Of a stretch of DNA of 6,595 nt, positions 5,468-6,595 are shown piece by piece (the first letter of the stretch is position 1; the number at the start of each line of letters is the position of its first letter). The notes under the pieces are model-generated. The model saw nothing but the letters and a program-made list of their open reading frames with translations. It searched no databases and had not been told where the DNA came from. The DNA is taken from positions 1 through 6,595 of the forward strand of contig JAJRAP010000301.1 in NCBI GenBank assembly GCA_028679855.1, in the 5' to 3' direction. This stretch comes from Candidatus Methanoperedens sp. (GTDB lineage Archaea > Halobacteriota > Methanosarcinia > Methanosarcinales > Methanoperedenaceae). A program made the position numbers and the translations under genes.

Positions 5468-6595
5468 ATGTTTGATAAGAAAAAATTGCATGAAATAAAG
5501 GAATGCTACAGCAGATGGGAAGACGGAGTGCTTCGAAAGACTCTTGAGAGTGTGCCAGAACTATGCGAGGAATTCCGGACACTCTCAGGCATACCTGTGC
5601 AGAGACTCTATCTACCAGAGCAGAAGGATTACATGCGAGACCTCGGATTTCCGGGAGAATATCCTTATATTCGAGGAATATATGCAACAGGTTATCGCGG
5701 TCGTCTGTGGACGATGCGCCAGTATGCAGGATACGGAACTGCACAGGACACCAACCGACGCTACAAGTATTTGCTTGAACAGGGGCAAACAGGGCTTAGC
5801 GTTGCGTTTGATCTGCCAACTCAGCTTGGATACGACTCAGACCATCCTCTGTCAGATGGAGAAGTTGGCAAGGTTGGTGTCGCCATAGATTCTCTGCAGG
5901 ATATGGAAATACTCTTCAGTGGCATTCCACTGGACAAAGTGACAACGTCAATGACAATTAATGCACCGACCAATGTGCTGCTTGCTATGTACATCATGGT
6001 GGCTGCAAAACAGGGTGTGACACAGGAAAAACTTGGAGGGACTGTACAGAACGATATCTTCAAGGAATATGTGGCACGCGGCAACTACATATTTCCGCCA
6101 GAGCCATCGATAAGGCTCGTGACAGAGATATTTGAGTACTGTGCAAAACACATGCCGAAGTGGAATTCCATAAGTATAAGCGGATACCATATGCGTGAGG
6201 CAGGATGCACTGCAGTGCAGGAAATTGCCTTCACACTTGCAAACGGTGCAGCATATGTTGAGGGGGCTTTGCAAAGAGGGCTGCAAATAGACCAAATCGC
6301 ACCGAGGCTGAGTTTCTTCTTCGACTCCCATATGGATTTCTTCGAGGAGATTGCGAAGTTCCGAGCTGCTCGAAGGATGTGGGCAAGAATTATGCGCGAG
6401 AGATACGGAGCACAAGATGCACGCTCGTGGATGCTCCGCTTCCACACACAGACTGCTGGTTGCTCTTTAACTGCACAACAGCCTGAGAATAACATAATTA
6501 GAACGACATTGGAAGCGCTTGCCGCTGTTCTGGGAGGAACGCAGTCGCTCCATACAAATTCGTACGACGAGGCATATGCAACACCAACTGAAAAA
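5468..6595 (+). CDS. mcmA: Methylmalonyl-CoA mutase, large catalytic subunit (partial, C-terminus off the window)
   Basis: There are 376 codons from ATG at 5468, open at the right edge. The domain is the adenosylcobalamin-dependent acyl-CoA mutase TIM barrel that interconverts methylmalonyl-CoA and succinyl-CoA. By comparison with the Propionibacterium enzyme, the substrate-carboxylate residues Tyr89 and Arg207 are kept as Tyr86 (WTMRQYAG) and Arg204 ([10 protein letters not shown]). Gln197 is Gln194 and catalytic His244 is His241 (SGYHMREAG). These separate it from isobutyryl-CoA mutases. [17 protein letters not shown] (111-127) and [14 protein letters not shown] (356-369) are further family blocks. 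In the substrate entry segment, [13 protein letters not shown] has Gly75 where Met78 is usual. Archaeal forms are about 550 residues with cobalamin bound by a separate small subunit, but neither the end of the gene nor that subunit is visible. CGA is used for 6 of 25 arginines, more than in argF or the radical SAM gene, a mild sign of different codon history. Confidence 0.95.
   Translation, partial: MFDKKKLHEIKECYSRWEDGVLRKTLESVPELCEEFRTLSGIPVQRLYLPEQKDYMRDLGFPGEYPYIRGIYATGYRGRLWTMRQYAGYGTAQDTNRRYKYLLEQGQTGLSVAFDLPTQLGYDSDHPLSDGEVGKVGVAIDSLQDMEILFSGIPLDKVTTSMTINAPTNVLLAMYIMVAAKQGVTQEKLGGTVQNDIFKEYVARGNYIFPPEPSIRLVTEIFEYCAKHMPKWNSISISGYHMREAGCTAVQEIAFTLANGAAYVEGALQRGLQIDQIAPRLSFFFDSHMDFFEEIAKFRAARRMWARIMRERYGAQDARSWMLRFHTQTAGCSLTAQQPENNIIRTTLEALAAVLGGTQSLHTNSYDEAYATPTEK

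Noticed and set aside
5821..6495. Three long minus-strand frames opposite the mutase gene
   Set aside because: They overlap one another and the well-conserved mutase, and their Cys/Ser/His-rich sequences show no family features.

Overview
The window looks like a euryarchaeal chromosome, probably from the Methanosarcinales side (a methanogen or Methanoperedens-like anaerobic methanotroph). That placement is an inference. It rests on a lipoprotein of the archaeal C-terminal beta-propeller family, a tRNA gene without encoded CCA, TTTAAATA/TTTATA-type TATA boxes, GGAGGTG ribosome sites beside apparently leaderless starts, and a radical SAM protein of a BioB-related archaeal type. No 16S, methanogenesis or multihaem gene is present to fix the lineage.

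Layout, left to right. Bases 1-1688 (minus) carry a long lipoprotein with a beta-propeller domain, cut at its C-terminus by the window edge. It diverges from a radical SAM enzyme (1781-2761, plus) across a short region with a near-palindromic TATA element. Bases 2771-3616 form an accessory-looking patch of very small minus-strand genes: a basic 67-aa protein of unknown function, a 58-aa zinc-ribbon protein, a doubtful 31-aa hydrophobic ORF, and a 51-aa helical protein with a strong ribosome-binding site. Two short inverted-repeat elements of nearly equal length (about 75 and 73 bp), which share sequence motifs, lie one on each side of the zinc-ribbon gene.

Bases 3786-5394 are again conventional and all on the minus strand: a short-chain flavodoxin, tRNA-Leu(CAG), and ornithine carbamoyltransferase (argF) with a TTG start. 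Diverging from argF across 73 bp is the catalytic large subunit of an adenosylcobalamin-dependent methylmalonyl-CoA mutase (5468 to the window end, plus), open at the right edge.

The main genes do not form one pathway. They cover arginine biosynthesis (argF), acyl-CoA carbon-skeleton rearrangement (mutase), electron transfer (flavodoxin), an uncharacterised radical SAM reaction and a surface or secreted protein. The part least explained by known families is the small-gene and repeat patch at 2.76-3.7 kb.
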